A stretch of 64,000 nucleotides of DNA, taken from assembly GCA_022769545.1 (NCBI GenBank), contig JALEJS010000013.1, positions 62,001 to 126,000 on the forward strand, written 5' to 3'. A program made the translations under genes and the position numbers. The notes beneath the pieces are model-generated. The model did no database searches and had not been told where the DNA came from. It saw nothing but the letters and a program-made list of their open reading frames with translations. Each line of letters begins with the position of its first letter. Position 1 is the first letter of the stretch. This document shows, one piece after another, positions 51,954 through 61,869 of the stretch. Source of the DNA: Blautia sp. Lineage in GTDB: Bacteria > Bacillota > Clostridia > Lachnospirales > Lachnospiraceae.

Positions 51954-54900
51954 TTAAGAAGAAATTCGGTCCTCCTTTCTGCGTCTGAAATGATTATACA
52001 ACAGGAATCCGCCTGCGCTCAGCGCCATAAGCAGGCCTCCCAAAGTATACAGTCTGGTTCCGGGACCTCCGGTATTCGGAAGGGTGTATTCCGGACTGTC
52101 TGTCGCCTGGTTTACCACCGTGATGGTTCCATTTGCAATTCCGTTATTGTTGTCATAGCTGGTGGCATAATTGGCAACCGGTGATTCCACCACATAATAG
52201 TAATAGGTAACCGTGCTTCCATCTTCAGCCGTCCCGGTCTTGGGAAGATGATTGAATTCATGATACCAGTTATCCGAAGCTGAAATAGTAACTGTTTCTA
52301 CCAGCTCATCTCCCGTGGCATCCGTATCGGAAGAATCCGGAGTAGATGCAGATGGCAATGAAAGCTCGGTGATTTGTATTATTTGAAAACTGCTTGAATC
52401 CTCATCTGAGCAGAGGATACTAACCTCCCCCGTTACAATCCCCTCATATGTATACGTGGATGGATTGTCCCGAATCCAGCCTTCAGAAGTCCCATCAACT
52501 CCACTAATTGTTACAGAAGGTGTCCAGGTCCAATCGGATGGAATTTGGTATGTTAGAGTTAACACAATCCGAATTCGTGAACCAACGATAACATTTTGCT
52601 TTGATAATTGTATTTCACTACTATTTCCATATTTTTTCGAATATGCAGTCACCGGAACTTCTGTTCCACTTCCGCTGATTTCTCCGGAACCGGATTCTTT
52701 TTCCGTCTTTTTGTAGAGACTCAGCGTCACACTTCCATTGTTATGGTCTGTCACATTTCCGCTGCTGTCTTTCCATACTTTATTCACGGAAATATCTGTA
52801 GTGGTTTTCACATTATCCGCAAATACCGTATAAGAGGACGAAGCCAGCTCCATTGCGCCTGTTGGCAGCTCTGTCGGTAGGACGATCTCTGTATTACTCT
52901 CATCGGAAAAGTAGAAGTAGTATTCCTGTTCTGTATCCGGAAGCTGATACCCATCTGGCGGAGTCGACTCCTTTACCTTATACAGGGTATTACATTGATA
53001 AACCGGGGCGCCTTCCTTTTGATCCGTATATTTGATCTGGAATGTACCGTTATGATCCGTTGTATATGTCATAACGGCTTCAGCGCTATACGCTTTATTT
53101 TGTGTATCATACTGATAGACAGAAAATACTGCATTCGGCAGGACTTTTTTATAATTGTCACTGTCCACTTTATACAATCTAAAGCTTTTTTCTGTCGAAA
53201 CGCCACCCGAGGATGAGGAATGCTCCCAGCTGGAGGAACTGCCGGACGATGAATCACTGTAACCGGTTCCTTCCAGAACTGCTGTGTTATTCATTCCCAG
53301 ACTGAAACTGATCTGTTCACTCTGTTCATGATATTCCGCACTGGATGAAATCTGGTATGCGTATCGGAAAAGCAGAGGAACTCCATCCGGCACATTTTTC
53401 ACTGTGATTACACTGGTGACATATGCATTATTCCAACCACTGATCTCTGAACTGTATGTCCAGCTCCAGCCGGTCACCTCATCTCCTTTTATCCATTCGC
53501 CACTGCTGTTCTGCACTGCTTTATACAGTTTCACGCTGCCTGGTATCAGAGTCGCATCAATGGAAAATGTACCAGAAACCGGCCAGTATAAAGTAACCTG
53601 ATTTTCATAAGTCATCGTATCCGTAAGTGTCAGTGTCTCGACACCTTCCACGAGATCCTTCCCCTCCGGATTTAGCACAATGCTGTAATCCATGCGTCGG
53701 TTCGTATTATCCCATTCACCGGATTTGTCCACCACCTTCACTTCCGGTGTGGAAGAATCATACGTCCATTCCTGTGTCTGTGATGCGGATCCGATTTCTC
53801 CATTATTCGTCTCTGCGGTCACGGTATTCGTCAATGAATGTACAGCTCCGTCTTTGAGCGTTTCTTCTGCATGACAGGTAAAGGTAATGGTATAATTACT
53901 GTTGTTCTGTATAATTGCACTGTCATCCCGCGGACACATTGTTAATGTTACGGTTCGATTCCCACGATTGTAATTTCCGCTGACCTGATACGTGTCACTG
54001 CTGCCTGTAATCGTTCCGTCTTCTCCAATCGTCAGATCCATGCTGGTTGAACCAGTCATAACCAGGCCGTCCAGAACAACGCCTTCCGGCAGCGTATCTT
54101 CAATTGTAACCTGCTGGTTATTCTGCTGATCCATGACTACCTTGACCTTCCAGGTCAAAACACCGTCTGAACTAACCGTTGTCGTACCCTCCCGGTCATT
54201 TCCGTCATACTTAAAGACCCCGGGCTTATAATACACATATTTATTATTGGCAGATTTTCCGTTCATTTCCACTTCGTTGGCATACTGGGTTTCTCTGCCG
54301 GGAACAGACTTCGTCAAATCTGCCGTTGTGCAATAGGTAAATGACAGGCTGGTTGCCCCTTCCGGCACAGACAGTCCATTGGGAAATTCTATAGCAAACG
54401 AAGTAAATGTACAGTTGTCATATGAATCGTTTACATTATTGTAAATATCATGATAGTTGCAGCTATTCCCGTCGGAATCTTGAAACGTAATATTCATGCT
54501 TCCGGCTTCTACCGTTGTGTTGTTACTGTCATTCCAGATGAGAGTTCCGCCCCAGCGGACAATCTGATCCCGCGTCATCCACTGCTGTGAATTCCAGATC
54601 GTCATATTATCATTCAGCTTTGTTCCTGCAGCCAGACCACCGGCAGGTATATTCAATGTAACGGTCCAGGGAATCTCGGCTTTTGTGCGATCCTCTGATA
54701 TAACCGCCTCGCCCACAGCCTTGGATATGCTTCCATCCCCCCAGACCGTCGGCGTGTCGTCGTCTGTTACTTCCACTCCATCCAGAGAAAGACGGGCCGT
54801 GTTCGTTACCGTATAATCACTCCACTGCTTCTGTGCATCCGTATAATACTCCACAACATATTTTCCGGTGTTTTCGCCGGTATCTCCAAGTCCACGGAAA

Positions 54901-57900
54901 ATGATTTTTTCGACATTCCCCTGTGTATCCGTCTGGACTGTATATATTCCACTCTCCGGAGAAACCACCTGCCAGTTTGCATCATAAACTTTGATATCAT
55001 CCGCCCTGATTATACCAAACATGTCATCCGTCAGTTCTGCACCGGCAATGTTGCACTGACTCTCATTGACTGTGATTGTCCACTTGATACGTCCATTCCA
55101 ATTTTCGTAGCTTCCACTTTTTGCGATTTTCAAGGGTTCCACGGTCACTGTGTTCTCCTTGCCTATCGGTGTTTCTTCACCATTCCCCGAAGAAAGAGTG
55201 GCTGTGTTGGAAACAGTGACACCTTCACTGATACTGCCCGATTCTAATACAGTGGAATATCGGATGGTGTAGCTCTGTGTATTTTTACCCTCCCCTTCTG
55301 TCACCTCAGTAAACAGGATTCCGGTAATCTGACTGTTCTCCTCATTCCACATAAAACTATAATGATCATCCGGTTCAATCGTGAAATCCGTCTCTGACAG
55401 AACTGAGAACATACTATCGGTCAATGTGGCACCGGCAATATTTCTATGGCCGGCATTCACCGTGATCACCCAGTCAATTTTACCGGTTGAGCTGTTGTAG
55501 CTGCCGCTCTTATCCAGCTTCACGCCATCCACCGTCACAGTGGCTGTGGCAGTCTTTTCGTCTCCTTCGCTGCCCGGATCCGGATCAAAAGTCGCACTGT
55601 TTGTCACAGTACCTTCATTCCATTTTTCCTCCACCGAAGTGTAGTATGTTATGGTATACTGATTTTTGTTTACCTCACCGTCTGCAGCATTAAATGTAAT
55701 ACCCGTAATCGATCCCGGATTCAGATCATCACCTACACTTCCATAATTCACCGTATAACCGTTGGATGGCTCAATCGTAAGATCTTCTGCTTTTTCCACC
55801 AGACTAAGCATCTCATCCGTCAGTGTTGCACCGGCGATACTCACTTTGTTTCGGTTAACCGTCACAGTCCATTTTATCCGGCCTTTGTCTGCCTCGTATG
55901 AACCGCTTTTATCCAGAGTGTAACTGAAATCCTTATTCACATTGATGGTAGCTGAATCCGAATCTGACACCGTCTGGTTTTTACTGCTGTCCGTCGCACT
56001 TACCTGAACATTGTTCGTCACAGACACATTGGATAATGTCTGATCTGTAATCGGATATGTGTATGTGATTTTATAAAACTGAAGATCTGTATGTGCAGAA
56101 TCTGAAGAATTATGTCCCTCTGTCGGCGTCGCCGACAGACCATTCAAGCCCATTGAAATCGTACCATCTGCATAACTTGCCGAAACATCCATGCTCTCAG
56201 CTTCGCTATCCCATGAATTGTACTGTCCATATGAATGTTTCGTATATCGTTCCACCGACACGACGGGATCTCCCAGCGTCAGTCCCTCCGGTGTGGTAAT
56301 CGTATCGCGAAACGATATCGGATCCGGGGTTCCCTTGGTGGTACGCACGTACACGGTATAGATCAGTTTGTCTCCGTCACTCGACCAGTATCCTTCTTTA
56401 CTGACATCAATGTCGTAGCTTTCCGTTTCCTCCTTCGGATATGTGATCTCTTCAGCTGGAATTGTCAGTGAATTCGAATCACTTCCGACCACAATGTTTC
56501 CGGTACTCTCTTCCACATTTTCTTTCCCGATCGCTCCTTCAAAAGCAATATAACCGGTAACCGTATCACCTGCTTTTCCGACATAGTCACTGTCAAAAAT
56601 GACCTGAACAGAATAGGTTCCGTCCTCATTTCTCACAAAGGTACGTGTCCCTGCATACGTCTGTCCGTCATACAGTTTTTCTGTTTTGTTCAGTTCGCCG
56701 TCCGGGACAATGATTCCCGCCGGATAGGTGTATGTATAAACGACCCCGGCCTGAATACTCTTATTTTTAAACTGAAATTCGATTCTAAGATTTGTTTTAA
56801 ACCAGTCGTTTTTTGCATCATACTCTGTACCGGTACCGGAAATGGTGGTAACCGGAAGGACCTCATTCTGTGTCGTGCCGGTGGTATCCTCCGTCTCCCC
56901 GGTACCATCTTCTCCGTCTGTTTCTCCGGTTGTTCCACCGCTTGTTTCCGAGCCGCCCAGCCAGTCATTTTCTTCCATGATCATGGTATCGTCCACGATC
57001 TCTTCGGTATCTTCTTCTGCCTCCATGGTATCGGGATTTACCGGCAGCGCGGCATAACCCATGATTCTGGAATCATACATTCCATAGCTGACATACTGAA
57101 CACAGTCGGAGCTGTTTCCCTCTATGGTGACCAGACCGCTGTCCTCTCCCGCTTCCGCGACAAGCCCGACATGATCAGCCCCTCCGTCGCCGTCATTATC
57201 AAAGAAGACGATGTCGCCCTTCACCGGCAGATAGCTTCCGGAGCCGTAGTAAATATCTGACAGGGAATACTGCCAGTTGCTGCAGGATGCCTCTAACGGA
57301 AGGGGAACATTTGCATAATTCAGGCAGAAGGATGCAAACATGGCACACCAGTCTCCGTAGGGGTCTCCGTACCACTGTCCATACCGGGTAATTCCTTTTA
57401 TCTGATTCTCTTCGGTTACGATGTAATTTCTGGTACTTTCCGTATACCCCAGCTGACTCTGGGCAATCGCGATCACATCATCCGCCCAGATCCCGGTCAG
57501 TGACACACCGGAAACACTGTTCCGCCATACCGCCTCCGACTCGATATCCGCATTCGGATCAGAGTAGCAGGGCAGGCTGTGCGTATGCTCTTCCCTTTCG
57601 CAGGTCAGAACACGCTCATAACACGCCTCTGTGTGAGCATGTGCATTTTCATTTTCTTCCTGCCCGCAGACCAGAACATCGTAAGACGCATAGCATTCCG
57701 GACCGTGTGTATGGCTTCCTTCTCCTTCGGCCAAACCGCAGACATAGCTTTCCACCGTCTGATAGCAGGCATCCGTATGCCCGTGCTCCTCCATGCAGAC
57801 CAGTACCCAGTTCACCTCATAGCAGGCTTCGGTATGTTCATGGTCTTCCGCACAGATCAGCACCTGTTCCGGCGCATAGCAGGCATCCGTATGTCCATGC

Positions 57901-58262
57901 TCCTCTGTACAGACCAGTACCTGCTCCGTCTGTACACAGCCTCCATCATGGATATGACCCGGCGTTTCTTCCAGCCCGCAGATCAGCTCATATTCCTGCT
58001 GATAGCAGGAGGCATCATGAACGTGCGGAACCGTCTCCTCTTCCTGACAGACCAGACGCTGTTCATAGCAGCTCTCATCATGCCGGTGTTCTTCATAGCC
58101 GCAGAATGTGTTCTGTTCCATGGTGATTGCAGGCAGAATCAGCATGTATGTGGTAATGAACACCACCACACAGGCAAGACTGCTCACGATTTTTTTCCAG
58201 ATATTGTGCCGTTTATGTTTTATTATGTATTTCTCCGCCCGGGGCAAATCACTTTTTTTCAT
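51954..58262 (-). CDS. Giant LPXTG adhesin with His/Cys repeats and a CHAP domain (probable pilus tip)
   Basis: This 2,102-residue protein has an N-terminal membrane/signal segment (about 25-47), nine short EHxHxxxCY-type repeats (about 54-232), a CHAP/NlpC-like domain (about 260-410, C306 in GDWCAMFAS, H364 in ADHVGLV, N383), a Thr/Glu-rich linker, and several beta domains of about 120 residues with the motif KSGSY...GRIKWTVTVN...IAGATLTDEM. Two CnaB-like domains follow, then LPNTG (about 2061-2065). The ATG at 58262 follows AAAGGGAGAAGGCTGTAT. It precedes the major pilin and is the likely tip adhesin. Confidence 0.88.
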   Translation of the reverse strand: MKKSDLPRAEKYIIKHKRHNIWKKIVSSLACVVVFITTYMLILPAITMEQNTFCGYEEHRHDESCYEQRLVCQEEETVPHVHDASCYQQEYELICGLEETPGHIHDGGCVQTEQVLVCTEEHGHTDACYAPEQVLICAEDHEHTEACYEVNWVLVCMEEHGHTDACYQTVESYVCGLAEGEGSHTHGPECYASYDVLVCGQEENENAHAHTEACYERVLTCEREEHTHSLPCYSDPNADIESEAVWRNSVSGVSLTGIWADDVIAIAQSQLGYTESTRNYIVTEENQIKGITRYGQWYGDPYGDWCAMFASFCLNYANVPLPLEASCSNWQYSLSDIYYGSGSYLPVKGDIVFFDNDGDGGADHVGLVAEAGEDSGLVTIEGNSSDCVQYVSYGMYDSRIMGYAALPVNPDTMEAEEDTEEIVDDTMIMEENDWLGGSETSGGTTGETDGEDGTGETEDTTGTTQNEVLPVTTISGTGTEYDAKNDWFKTNLRIEFQFKNKSIQAGVVYTYTYPAGIIVPDGELNKTEKLYDGQTYAGTRTFVRNEDGTYSVQVIFDSDYVGKAGDTVTGYIAFEGAIGKENVEESTGNIVVGSDSNSLTIPAEEITYPKEETESYDIDVSKEGYWSSDGDKLIYTVYVRTTKGTPDPISFRDTITTPEGLTLGDPVVSVERYTKHSYGQYNSWDSEAESMDVSASYADGTISMGLNGLSATPTEGHNSSDSAHTDLQFYKITYTYPITDQTLSNVSVTNNVQVSATDSSKNQTVSDSDSATINVNKDFSYTLDKSGSYEADKGRIKWTVTVNRNKVSIAGATLTDEMLSLVEKAEDLTIEPSNGYTVNYGSVGDDLNPGSITGITFNAADGEVNKNQYTITYYTSVEEKWNEGTVTNSATFDPDPGSEGDEKTATATVTVDGVKLDKSGSYNSSTGKIDWVITVNAGHRNIAGATLTDSMFSVLSETDFTIEPDDHYSFMWNEENSQITGILFTEVTEGEGKNTQSYTIRYSTVLESGSISEGVTVSNTATLSSGNGEETPIGKENTVTVEPLKIAKSGSYENWNGRIKWTITVNESQCNIAGAELTDDMFGIIRADDIKVYDANWQVVSPESGIYTVQTDTQGNVEKIIFRGLGDTGENTGKYVVEYYTDAQKQWSDYTVTNTARLSLDGVEVTDDDTPTVWGDGSISKAVGEAVISEDRTKAEIPWTVTLNIPAGGLAAGTKLNDNMTIWNSQQWMTRDQIVRWGGTLIWNDSNNTTVEAGSMNITFQDSDGNSCNYHDIYNNVNDSYDNCTFTSFAIEFPNGLSVPEGATSLSFTYCTTADLTKSVPGRETQYANEVEMNGKSANNKYVYYKPGVFKYDGNDREGTTTVSSDGVLTWKVKVVMDQQNNQQVTIEDTLPEGVVLDGLVMTGSTSMDLTIGEDGTITGSSDTYQVSGNYNRGNRTVTLTMCPRDDSAIIQNNSNYTITFTCHAEETLKDGAVHSLTNTVTAETNNGEIGSASQTQEWTYDSSTPEVKVVDKSGEWDNTNRRMDYSIVLNPEGKDLVEGVETLTLTDTMTYENQVTLYWPVSGTFSIDATLIPGSVKLYKAVQNSSGEWIKGDEVTGWSWTYSSEISGWNNAYVTSVITVKNVPDGVPLLFRYAYQISSSAEYHEQSEQISFSLGMNNTAVLEGTGYSDSSSGSSSSWEHSSSSGGVSTEKSFRLYKVDSDNYKKVLPNAVFSVYQYDTQNKAYSAEAVMTYTTDHNGTFQIKYTDQKEGAPVYQCNTLYKVKESTPPDGYQLPDTEQEYYFYFSDESNTEIVLPTELPTGAMELASSSYTVFADNVKTTTDISVNKVWKDSSGNVTDHNNGSVTLSLYKKTEKESGSGEISGSGTEVPVTAYSKKYGNSSEIQLSKQNVIVGSRIRIVLTLTYQIPSDWTWTPSVTISGVDGTSEGWIRDNPSTYTYEGIVTGEVSILCSDEDSSSFQIIQITELSLPSASTPDSSDTDATGDELVETVTISASDNWYHEFNHLPKTGTAEDGSTVTYYYYVVESPVANYATSYDNNNGIANGTITVVNQATDSPEYTLPNTGGPGTRLYTLGGLLMALSAGGFLLYNHFRRRKEDRISS

Positions 58263-58279
58263 ATACAGCCTTCTCCCTT

Positions 58280-58864
58280 TTATTTTACCCTTCCGAACCG
58301 GTTCAGCGGCCAGACGCGGAACAGGATCTTTCCTACAATCTGTTCCTGTGCGACACATCCAACTGCAGTGTTTCTGGAATCCACCGAAGTGGAACGGTGA
58401 TCTCCCATCACAAATACCTTGCCCTCCGGCACCTGATACGGAAGGCTGATGTCACAGTCTCCGAATGCTTTCTCCACAAGATACGGCTCGTCCAACACCT
58501 CATTGTTCACATATACCGTTCCGTCTTCATCGATGTCCACCCATTCTCCGGCACGGGCGATCACACGCTTCACGAGAATCTTGTTATTATAGTAGAATGA
58601 AATGATATCACCCGGTTCAAATTCCGAAGTTTTCACCGAAAAGATGATCTCTCCATCCTGCAGTGTGGGTGTCATGGAACTGCCGTAAATCTGCAGGACA
58701 GGCAGCCACAGAGTTGCCACCAGCACCGCAATTGCAGCCACTGTGATCAGAGTATAAATGGTACTGCGTAATACCGATCGATAGCGTTTCCTGTAACGCA
58801 CCCTGTTCAATTCTGCTTTCAGTTCGCTGATCTGCGGCATCTGCTTTTCTGTTTTCTGCTTCAT
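58280..58864 (-). CDS. lepB: Signal peptidase I
   Basis: This 194-residue type I signal peptidase has one N-terminal transmembrane helix (about 32-55), catalytic Ser in YGSSMTPTL, Lys in ILVKRVIARAGE, and the box GKVFVMGDHRSTSVDSR. It is encoded between the coiled-coil gene and the giant adhesin gene, an arrangement common in Gram-positive pilus islands, where a dedicated signal peptidase assists pilin export or assembly. Confidence 0.94.
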   Translation of the reverse strand: MKQKTEKQMPQISELKAELNRVRYRKRYRSVLRSTIYTLITVAAIAVLVATLWLPVLQIYGSSMTPTLQDGEIIFSVKTSEFEPGDIISFYYNNKILVKRVIARAGEWVDIDEDGTVYVNNEVLDEPYLVEKAFGDCDISLPYQVPEGKVFVMGDHRSTSVDSRNTAVGCVAQEQIVGKILFRVWPLNRFGRVK

Positions 58865-58876
58865 ATATGTATCTTC

Positions 58877-59374
58877 CTACTCTCTGCCTGATGTGGAAAC
58901 TGCCAGAAGCTCCCGCAGTCCGGTATGTGCATCGTAATATGCCTCCAGTTTCCCGGAAACATCCTCCCAGTATTTCTGCGATTCGCGCTTTGCTTTCTGA
59001 ATCATTTCCGCACACACAGACTCTGTCTCCCGTACCCGGTCCGCACGCTGCTTTTCTGCCTCGGCAAGCATCCGCTCCACTTCCTCACGGCTTTCTTCCT
59101 TCAGTTTTGTACAATCTGCCTCTGTATTCTCATTCAGCTGCCGGACGTTATCGATATACTGCTGGCAGGCAGCCTGCGCTGCCTCAAACACCCCATTCAG
59201 CTGAAGGGCAGCCTCAGCGATGGATCCGGCATTGTCAAGAATTACTTCTTTCTTATTCCGCTCTGCCTTTATCTCATCCAGTTCCCGCCTGAGCTGTTCA
59301 TTCTCCTCCATCTGTGCAATGAGCATTTCCAGCAATTCACTGCGGCTCAGACGCTTCAATTCCTTTTCGTTCAT
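58877..59374 (-). CDS. Coiled-coil protein of the pilus operon
   Basis: This 165-residue soluble protein starts MNEKELKRLSRSELLEMLIAQMEENEQLRRELDEI and is almost wholly helical and charged, with a coiled-coil profile (about 10-40 and 85-145) and no signal peptide. The ATG at 59374 follows GGAGGTTCGC. Similar short proteins occur at the head of pilus loci in Lachnospiraceae, but no function is known. It is the first gene of the operon. Confidence 0.72.
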   Translation of the reverse strand: MNEKELKRLSRSELLEMLIAQMEENEQLRRELDEIKAERNKKEVILDNAGSIAEAALQLNGVFEAAQAACQQYIDNVRQLNENTEADCTKLKEESREEVERMLAEAEKQRADRVRETESVCAEMIQKAKRESQKYWEDVSGKLEAYYDAHTGLRELLAVSTSGRE

Positions 59375-59386
59375 GCGAACCTCCAA

Positions 59387-59723
59387 AACTTTTTATTTTA
59401 ATATAATAATGTCAAATTAAAATCAAATTACTGTAAAATAATCTATTTTGTTTTATTTTATCAGCATTACTCTTTCTTCAACTCTTTCTCCAGTTTCGAT
59501 TCTATCAAAAGTACACCTTTTTTCGTGTGAAAATCTTACTATTTTTGTATAATATTTTACATTTTCGTGATTTTTGTGATTATTGCACAATAAAATCACA
59601 TAATTTCAAAAGCTGTATCTGCTCACGAATTATCAGATTTTTCATTGTCTTCCCCGTATGGGTTGCACAGCTGCCAGGATCAAGTCGAACGCATGAAAGA
59701 CACTTTTGGACAGCAAAGCATTC
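59387..59723. other. AT-rich intergenic region between divergent operons
   Basis: This stretch has no credible gene. It is much more AT-rich than its surroundings and must hold the promoter of the pilus operon on the minus strand, though no single site stands out (a TTGAAG, 15 bp, TAAAAT pair is possible). At 59575-59600 there is an imperfect palindrome, TGTGATTATTG / CAATAAAATCACA, that could bind a regulator. Confidence 0.5.
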
Positions 59724-59753
59724 TTTGCCTTTTCCGGGGAAGTATGGTATACT
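59724..59753 (+). promoter_or_regulatory. Probable promoter of the type IV pilus-like operon
   Basis: TTTGCC (59724-59729), 18 bp, TATACT (59748-59753) with an extended TGG before the -10. The start would lie about 55 bp upstream of the lipoprotein ATG. Confidence 0.55.
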
Positions 59754-59813
59754 TTCCTATGATTAACAACATTCTGTTTTTGGAAATAACACTGCCTTTT
59801 ATTCAGGAGTTTC

Positions 59814-60752
59814 ATGATAAATATGACCAGACATTTTTTCCTGTACAGCCTGTTGTGGCTGATGTGCGTTTTTCTGGCCGGCTGCGGCGATGCAGGCTCC
59901 GCTTTGGAAGCTCCCGGTTCTGCCTCCGGCACCTCTGCCGGAAGAAATAACGAGCCGCAGGTTCTCGTCCCCTCCGCAGACGGTCTGACCGTCGCATCCT
60001 CGGATATCACCTCCATCGATGCCTCCCACACCGATCAGGGATACGTCATGGTTCGCTGTTCCGAAGAAATCGACAATATCCGGCTGCAGATTCTGTCTCC
60101 GGACGACGTCACCTACACCTATTTCATGACCAGCACGGACAGCTACGAAACCTTTCCGCTCACAGCCGGAGACGGTTCGTACATGGTGTGCGTCTATGAG
60201 AATATTGCCGAAGACAAATATGCGCTCATTCTTTCCCAGGACCTGGACGTGACGCTGGAGAACGAATTCCTTCCTTTTTTGTATCCCAATCAGTATGTGA
60301 ATTTTTCCCCGGATGACAAAACCGTTCAGAAAGCGGCGGAGCTTGCCCGGGACTGCGAAACCGATCTGGATGTGATCCGCAACGTATTTTATTATGTAGT
60401 CGAAAACATTACCTATGATTATGACCTGGCCGAAAACGTGGAATACGGCTATCTTCCTGACAACACCCGCACACTGGAATCCAAAGCCGGCATCTGCTTT
60501 GACTTTGCGTCTCTGATGACTGCGATGCTTCGCTCCCAGAAGATTCCCACCCGGCTGGATGTGGGATATGCCGGAGACGCCTACCATGCCTGGCTGAGCA
60601 CCTACACACCGGAGACCGGATGGATTGAAAATATCATCCGCTTTGACGGCAGCTCCTGGACTCTGATGGATCCCACCTTCGCCTCACAGACCGACGGCAA
60701 AGAAGATGTGGTGGGAGACGGATCGTCCTACCTGGTAAAATATGTTTATTAA
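59814..60752 (+). CDS. Lipoprotein with transglutaminase-like domain
   Basis: This 312-residue protein has a lipoprotein signal (SLLWLMCVFLAGCGD, lipid Cys near residue 24) and a C-terminal transglutaminase-like domain (about 190-310) with the Cys-His-Asp set in ESKAGICFDFASLMTAMLRS, DAYHAWLST and LMDPTF. Such domains are often cysteine proteases or transglutaminases acting at the cell surface; activity is not proven. The ATG follows AGGAGTTTC. It is the first gene of the operon leading to gspF/pilT-like genes. Confidence 0.88.
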   Translation: MINMTRHFFLYSLLWLMCVFLAGCGDAGSALEAPGSASGTSAGRNNEPQVLVPSADGLTVASSDITSIDASHTDQGYVMVRCSEEIDNIRLQILSPDDVTYTYFMTSTDSYETFPLTAGDGSYMVCVYENIAEDKYALILSQDLDVTLENEFLPFLYPNQYVNFSPDDKTVQKAAELARDCETDLDVIRNVFYYVVENITYDYDLAENVEYGYLPDNTRTLESKAGICFDFASLMTAMLRSQKIPTRLDVGYAGDAYHAWLSTYTPETGWIENIIRFDGSSWTLMDPTFASQTDGKEDVVGDGSSYLVKYVY

Positions 60753-60767
60753 GCAAAGGAGTCCATC

Positions 60768-61817
60768 ATGGAAAAAAAGCATTTTACTCCCCTTTCCGCC
60801 CCGGAGATTTCCGCCTTTTCTTCACAGGTCGCCATGATCCTGAAGGCCGGGATTTCCTCCATGGAGGGCATGACACTGATGCTCGAGGATACCGATGATC
60901 CCCGGGAGCGGCAGCTCCTGACAGTGATTCATGATACCCTTCTGGAGACCGGCAGCTTTTTCGAAGGTGTGAAAGCCTCCGGCGTCTTTCCGGCGTATTA
61001 TCTGGAAATGGTAAAAATCGGAGAAGTCTCCGGAAAACTGGACGAGGTCATGCATCGTCTGGCTGCCCACTATGACCGGGAAGCTTCCATTTCCCAGTCC
61101 ATCCGCAGTGCACTGCTTTATCCCTGCATCATGATATTCATGATGCTCCTGGTGATTCTGGTCATTCTCACAAAGGTCATGCCGGTATTTCAGCAGGTGT
61201 TCCGCCAGCTCGGAAGCGAGATGACCGGGTTTTCCGGCGCTGTCCTGCATTTCGGAAACGCCATTCGCCGGTATTCCTTTGTCCTGACTGCACTTTTGAT
61301 CCTGTTTGTCGCTGCAGTCCTGTATTTCACCAGAACCAGGAACGGCCGCCGCAGACTGAATCATTTTCTCACTGGATTTTCCTGGACACGCACCTACACA
61401 GACCGTCTCGCTTCCTGCCGTTTTGCCGGCGGGATGGCCCTGACGCTTTCCAGCGGTATGAGCCCTGAGGAGAGCCTGGATTATGCCTGTATGCTCACAG
61501 ACAATCCCCGGTTCCTGGAAAAGCTGGAGCAATGCCGCCAGAAGATGGCGGAGGGAGAACCGCTTTCCTCCGCACTGGTACAGACGGACATTTTCTCCGG
61601 TACCTGCGCCCGCATGGCATCCATCGCCGCGCGGACCGGTACCCTGGACGAAGCCATGCAGGAGATTGCCGACCAGTATCAGGAGGAGGTGGATCAGCGT
61701 CTGAACAGCATGATCGGCGCCATTGAGCCTACACTGGTCATCCTGCTGTCCGTGATCGTCGGCATGATCCTTCTTTCTGTCATGCTGCCGCTCACCGGTA
61801 TACTGGCCGATCTGTAA
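60768..61817 (+). CDS. GspF/PilC-like type IV pilus platform protein
   Basis: This 349-residue inner-membrane protein has two T2SSF domains (about 15-135 and 215-340) with the motif GEVSGKLDEVMHRLAAHYDRE and its second copy RTGTLDEAMQEIADQYQEEVDQRL, and three transmembrane helices. It forms the platform on which type IV pili or type II pseudopili assemble. The PilT-like ATPase gene lies 1.9 kb downstream in the same direction. Confidence 0.93.
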   Translation: MEKKHFTPLSAPEISAFSSQVAMILKAGISSMEGMTLMLEDTDDPRERQLLTVIHDTLLETGSFFEGVKASGVFPAYYLEMVKIGEVSGKLDEVMHRLAAHYDREASISQSIRSALLYPCIMIFMMLLVILVILTKVMPVFQQVFRQLGSEMTGFSGAVLHFGNAIRRYSFVLTALLILFVAAVLYFTRTRNGRRRLNHFLTGFSWTRTYTDRLASCRFAGGMALTLSSGMSPEESLDYACMLTDNPRFLEKLEQCRQKMAEGEPLSSALVQTDIFSGTCARMASIAARTGTLDEAMQEIADQYQEEVDQRLNSMIGAIEPTLVILLSVIVGMILLSVMLPLTGILADL

Positions 61818-61869
61818 CCGGCAGACACACTGATATGCGGCGACGCATTTTCGTCTTAGGAGGAGCCAT

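Noticed and set aside
57585-58110. The DNA encoding the His/Cys repeats as a CRISPR-like or other non-coding repeat array
   Set aside because: The DNA copies vary in length and sequence and stay in frame; the repetition is at the protein level.
59575-59600. A cAMP-receptor-protein site
   Set aside because: The TGTGA half-sites are too far apart for the 16-18-bp CRP pattern and Clostridia generally lack that system; it is kept only as an unassigned palindrome.
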